Shown here: positions 61,027 to 64,000 of the stretch, piece after piece
Numbering within the stretch: the first letter of the stretch is position 1
Layout of the letters: the number at the start of each line of letters is the position of its first letter
Assembly: GCA_013360915.1 (NCBI GenBank)
Contig: JABWAT010000001.1
Span: 255,259 to 319,258 of the forward strand
Origin: Bacteroidota bacterium
GTDB lineage: Bacteria > Bacteroidota > JABWAT01
DNA: 64,000 bases
Direction: 5' to 3'
Made by a program: the position numbers and the translations under genes
The notes under the pieces: generated by a model
Seen by the model: only the letters and a program-made list of their open reading frames with translations
Database searches by the model: none
Told to the model about the DNA's origin: nothing

Positions 61027-62699
61027 TGTCTGAGCAACACCCACTTCTGAACCGGCAGATCCGGAAATACCTGGATAACGATCCGCAGCTGATCGAAAAA
61101 ATCGGTGGTTTTCTGAGTGCGGTTCAATCCGCCTATGAACAGGCCGATTCCGACCGGAAAATGCTGGAACGATCCCTCGAACTCAGCTCGGGTGAATTGG
61201 TTAAATCCAACACCGAACTCAGAGCCATTTTCCGCGCGTTTCCCGATATGTTTTTCCTTGTTAACGGCAGTGGAATCATAATCGAACACCGGGGCGGCTC
61301 ACCGGAAGATTTATATGACCCCGATCTGAATCTGTCCGGAAGGTCCATTTTCTCCGGACCGGATCAGCTCGTTGGTGAACGCTTCATGGCCATTTTTAAT
61401 AAGGTCCGCGAAACAAACACCATTCAGAGTCTCGAGTATTCGCTCCATATTCATAACTCGAATAAGTATTATGAGGCCCGTTTCGTCCCGCTCGAGTCGG
61501 GTAACACCATTATAATCATCCGGAACATCACCGAGAAAAAGAAACTCGAAGCCCAGTTTCTCAGAACCCAACGGATGGAAAGCATCGGAACCCTCGCCGG
61601 TGGCATTGCACACGATCTGAACAACGTATTTGCCCCGCTCATGTTATCGGTGGACCTTCTCCGGACCCGGGTTACCGACGAAAAATCGGTCAAAATCATC
61701 GGAACTATTGAAGAGTCGCTGAGGCGCGGGGCCGATATGATCCGGCAGGTGCTTGCCTTTGCCCGTGGGGTTGAAGGGAATCACCGGGTACTCGACCCGA
61801 AACGGATTATTCAGGATGTCCTGAAAATTGCTGAAGATACATTTCCGAAACAAATACGCCTGCAATCCGAAATAGCCGGGGATCTTCCCATGGTCAGGGG
61901 TGATGAAACCCAGCTTCATCAGGTGATTCTCAACATCTGCGTCAATGCACGGGATGTAATGCCTGTGGGCGGAACTTTGCGTATTCAGGCCCGGACACTC
62001 CATCTGACCAATCCACCCATCGATTCTGTGATGAAAGTGGGTGAATTCGTGGTCATTTCCATCAGCGATACAGGAGCCGGAATTCCTGCTTCCATCATTG
62101 ACAAAATCTTTGAACCTTTTTTCACAACCAAGGATGTGGGCAAAGGAACCGGACTGGGACTCTCAACAGCTCTGTCTATTATGAGAAGTCACGGCGGACA
62201 CATCAATGTGTACAGCATTGAGGGACGGGGAACGACCTTCACCGTGTATGTTCCAGTTGCCGGTCAGGTTGTTTCAGAACAAACTCCACCGACTCCGTCT
62301 GCCATTGAACATGGAAACGGGGAATGGATTCTGATCATTGATGACGAAGCCCCCATCCGGATGATTGCCGAACAGACGTTAGTCGTCTACAATTACAAGG
62401 TTATTACCGCTGCCAATGGCTATGAGGGAATCCAGATGTTCAAGCAACATCAGGATAAAATCAGCCTGGTGATTTCAGACATGATGATGCCTGAAATGGA
62501 TGGGATCGAAACCGTCCACCACATCCGACGAATGAGTTCAACCGTACCAATCCTTGGAACCAGCGGACTCAGTTCTTACAGCCAGGTTTCCGATCTCACC
62601 GGACCTGCCACTTCCTTTTTGTCAAAGCCTTATTCAGGCTACGAATTGCTGACTGAAGTGCGGCGGATGATTGATGAATCGCTGATCAGCGGATCCTGA
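61026..62699 (+). CDS. hybrid sensor histidine kinase with PAS and receiver domains
   Basis: 557 aa, soluble. A coiled-coil N-terminus (about 1-65) precedes a PAS domain (about 66-175; FRAFPDMFFLVNGSGIIIEHRGG), then a dimerisation helix with phosphoacceptor H196 in GGIAHDLNNVFAP, an ATPase domain (NICVNARDVMP, DTGAGIP, FEPFFTTKDVGKGTGLGLST) and a C-terminal receiver with D485 in ISDMMMPEMDG and the lysine of LSKPYSG. No membrane segment, so it senses inside the cell, most likely through the FIST protein encoded one base before. The receiver could be autoregulatory or pass phosphate on; no output regulator is encoded here. A terminator follows. Confidence 0.94.
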   Translation: MSEQHPLLNRQIRKYLDNDPQLIEKIGGFLSAVQSAYEQADSDRKMLERSLELSSGELVKSNTELRAIFRAFPDMFFLVNGSGIIIEHRGGSPEDLYDPDLNLSGRSIFSGPDQLVGERFMAIFNKVRETNTIQSLEYSLHIHNSNKYYEARFVPLESGNTIIIIRNITEKKKLEAQFLRTQRMESIGTLAGGIAHDLNNVFAPLMLSVDLLRTRVTDEKSVKIIGTIEESLRRGADMIRQVLAFARGVEGNHRVLDPKRIIQDVLKIAEDTFPKQIRLQSEIAGDLPMVRGDETQLHQVILNICVNARDVMPVGGTLRIQARTLHLTNPPIDSVMKVGEFVVISISDTGAGIPASIIDKIFEPFFTTKDVGKGTGLGLSTALSIMRSHGGHINVYSIEGRGTTFTVYVPVAGQVVSEQTPPTPSAIEHGNGEWILIIDDEAPIRMIAEQTLVVYNYKVITAANGYEGIQMFKQHQDKISLVISDMMMPEMDGIETVHHIRRMSSTVPILGTSGLSSYSQVSDLTGPATSFLSKPYSGYELLTEVRRMIDESLISGS

Positions 62700-62705
62700 T
62701 TAAAA

Positions 62706-62732
62706 AAAAGGGGGCCTGAAAGCCCCCTTTTT
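62706..62732. terminator. bidirectional intrinsic terminator
   Basis: GGGGGC / GCCCCC with flanking A and T runs that extend the pairing, loop CTGAAA; T run on the right, A run on the left (T run on the minus strand). It separates the convergent histidine kinase and oxidoreductase genes. Confidence 0.88.
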
Positions 62733-62753
62733 CATTTACAATATCTGGTACAA

Positions 62754-64000
62754 TTACCGCAATCCCGCCAGTTCCTGAAGCATGTGCCAGTTTTCCAACC
62801 GGTTTTGCATGGTTTCCAAAAGTTCAGGCGAAGGCTCTCCTTCCTTACCAAACTGTTTGGCAAACCGGCCTTCACTTCTTGCAAAATCAATAAAGGTAAC
62901 CGGTTCATTGGTCTTCGGATTGGTGTACCAATCGTCTTTCGGATTCGGATTACCCTGAAGGCTCAACCGCTCACGGAAAGTCTTACCTTTTCTCGGATCG
63001 TACACAAATAACGGGAAGGCACGTGTATCCACTGCAAGCCTGGCTTGGGTCGAGGCCATGTTATCCCCCACTCCGTGCTCGGGTTGGCATGTGGTATACA
63101 CCGACAGAACCGCAGGACCATCAAACTCGTTAGCCGCCATTACCGCCCGGTAAAAATGATTGATGTGCGCGGCTGTGGTTTGAGCCACAAACACATTCGG
63201 GTGCATCATGGCAATGGTCCCAAGTTCCTTCCGGCTTTCCTTCTTGCCCTTACCTTCTTTTCCATATGCCGACATTTTCGCTTCCTGCCCGTGGAAGGAT
63301 CCGGTAGAAGCCTGACCACCGGTGTTCGAGTACACCTGTGTATCGAGAACCAGCACCTTGATATTCATTCCAGAAAGCAGCATGCGGCTCAACGCCTGAA
63401 ATCCGATATCCAGCATGGCACCATCACCACCGATCAGCCACATCACTTTCTTACGGCTTTCCGGATCCTGATCCCATTTAGCTCTGACGCCCATGGCGAA
63501 GGTGGGACCGTTTTCGAACAATGAATTGGCCCACGGTGTTAAAAACGGGTTGTAAGGATAGGTGGAAGAATACACGGTGTTGCATCCCGTCGATGCGATC
63601 ACGCCGACCTGATCGGGACCGTAGACGAATCCTGTGGCCGCCAGCATCATCCGGATGGCAGTTGCTTCACCACACCCCATGCAGGATCCCGCTCCGCCAA
63701 CATACAAAAGTGACTTTCCTGCCAGCATCATATCGGCAAGCACTTTTTCGTTGATGTATTTACCCGGAGTTTCCGGGGCCTGCTTGTAGGCCTCAAAAGC
63801 TGACCGGTACTGAGTCATGTTGTCCGGTGTCTTCCTGATCATTTCAAGCGCATTGTCATCGCAGACCGTTACGCATTCTGCACACCCTTTGCACTTGGTC
63901 GGATCAATGAAAATGCCAAACAATCCGCCGGTGCCTGTTTTCTTCTCAAAAACCGTGTGGTATTTCTGTGTTTTTACAAACTGACTCCGGAAATGCTCAC
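62754..64000 (-). CDS. nifJ: pyruvate:ferredoxin (flavodoxin) oxidoreductase, C-terminal part (cut by window edge)
   Basis: Only the C-terminal ~415 residues are in view; the frame stays open to base 64000, so the gene continues off the right edge. A ferredoxin-type segment (CKGCAECVTVCDDNAL) is followed by the thiamine diphosphate domain: CMGCGEATAIRMML, GVIASTGCNTVYSSTYPYNPF, GGDGAMLDIGFQAL and SNTGGQASTGS, in the order found at the end of single-chain PFOR/NifJ enzymes. It converts pyruvate and CoA to acetyl-CoA, CO2 and reduced ferredoxin or flavodoxin. A TTG at 63923 could be mistaken for a start, but upstream codons (HTVFEKKTGTGG) are plainly coding. Confidence 0.92.
   Translation of the reverse strand, partial: EHFRSQFVKTQKYHTVFEKKTGTGGLFGIFIDPTKCKGCAECVTVCDDNALEMIRKTPDNMTQYRSAFEAYKQAPETPGKYINEKVLADMMLAGKSLLYVGGAGSCMGCGEATAIRMMLAATGFVYGPDQVGVIASTGCNTVYSSTYPYNPFLTPWANSLFENGPTFAMGVRAKWDQDPESRKKVMWLIGGDGAMLDIGFQALSRMLLSGMNIKVLVLDTQVYSNTGGQASTGSFHGQEAKMSAYGKEGKGKKESRKELGTIAMMHPNVFVAQTTAAHINHFYRAVMAANEFDGPAVLSVYTTCQPEHGVGDNMASTQARLAVDTRAFPLFVYDPRKGKTFRERLSLQGNPNPKDDWYTNPKTNEPVTFIDFARSEGRFAKQFGKEGEPSPELLETMQNRLENWHMLQELAGLR

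Overview
The window (64 kb, roughly half G+C, gene-dense on both strands) looks like chromosomal DNA of a Gram-negative bacterium of the FCB superphylum, most like the Ignavibacteria/Kapabacteria/Calditrichota side of the Bacteroidota-Chlorobi assemblage. The main pointers are secreted proteins ending in a type IX secretion (T9SS)-style sorting domain with the motif YPNPFNPS, a PorV/PorQ-family outer-membrane protein, a TonB-dependent receptor with an N-terminal carboxypeptidase-regulatory domain, and several weak Shine-Dalgarno sites. The phylum assignment is inference; there is no rRNA and I saw no tRNA gene in the window.

Layout. 1-5.4 kb: a chemosensory/twitching-type signalling cluster (PATAN-receiver protein, CheY-like receiver, CheW, an unrecognised 488-aa protein, and a chemoreceptor whose sensor region carries a haem c motif), with no CheA. 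5.4-12.2 kb, minus strand: an Lrp-type regulator with a sulfur amino acid lyase; then DUF47 protein, PiT phosphate transporter, PruA and SucC in one tight run. 12.4-17.4 kb: RNA m5C methyltransferase, a stand-alone receiver, a nickel permease and HypF. 17.5-28.7 kb: a run of six cell-surface genes, two secreted proteins and then a stop/start-coupled lipoprotein - TonB-dependent receptor - PorV-like - NHL-type lipoprotein set. 28.8-32.2 kb: the ATP-grasp / alpha-E / transglutaminase triad. 32.4-44.4 kb: a further T9SS substrate, a cyclic-nucleotide-domain/phosphofructokinase fusion diverging from an MFS carrier, a TonB-C protein, an M61 peptidase, a DPP IV-type peptidase and a chromate-type transporter.

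44.4-56.9 kb is a nitrate-respiration block: diheme cytochrome c, NarG, NarH, NarJ, NarI, two NarK-type transporters and MoaA. It is bracketed by two direct copies of a ~400-bp non-coding repeat and accompanied by three families of 7-bp tandem repeats. Just outside lie the iron-sulfur repair protein Ric/YtfE (divergent) and a MOT1-type molybdate transporter. The nar and ric promoters share a near-identical 22-bp palindrome, so nitrate respiration and nitrosative-damage repair are probably under one regulator. 59-62.7 kb is a sensory operon (GAF/zinc protein, FIST sensor, hybrid histidine kinase), and the right edge cuts through a pyruvate:ferredoxin oxidoreductase gene.

Taken together this is a respiratory heterotroph that oxidises amino acids (PruA, gamma-lyase, peptidases) and pyruvate (PFOR), can use nitrate as electron acceptor, supplies Mo and Ni cofactors, and displays a large T9SS/TonB surface apparatus. 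The observations I would look at first are the repeat-bounded nar block, the shared nar/ric operator, the cNMP-PFK fusion, the coupled surface module and the hairpin that holds the start codon of the ATP-grasp gene in its loop.
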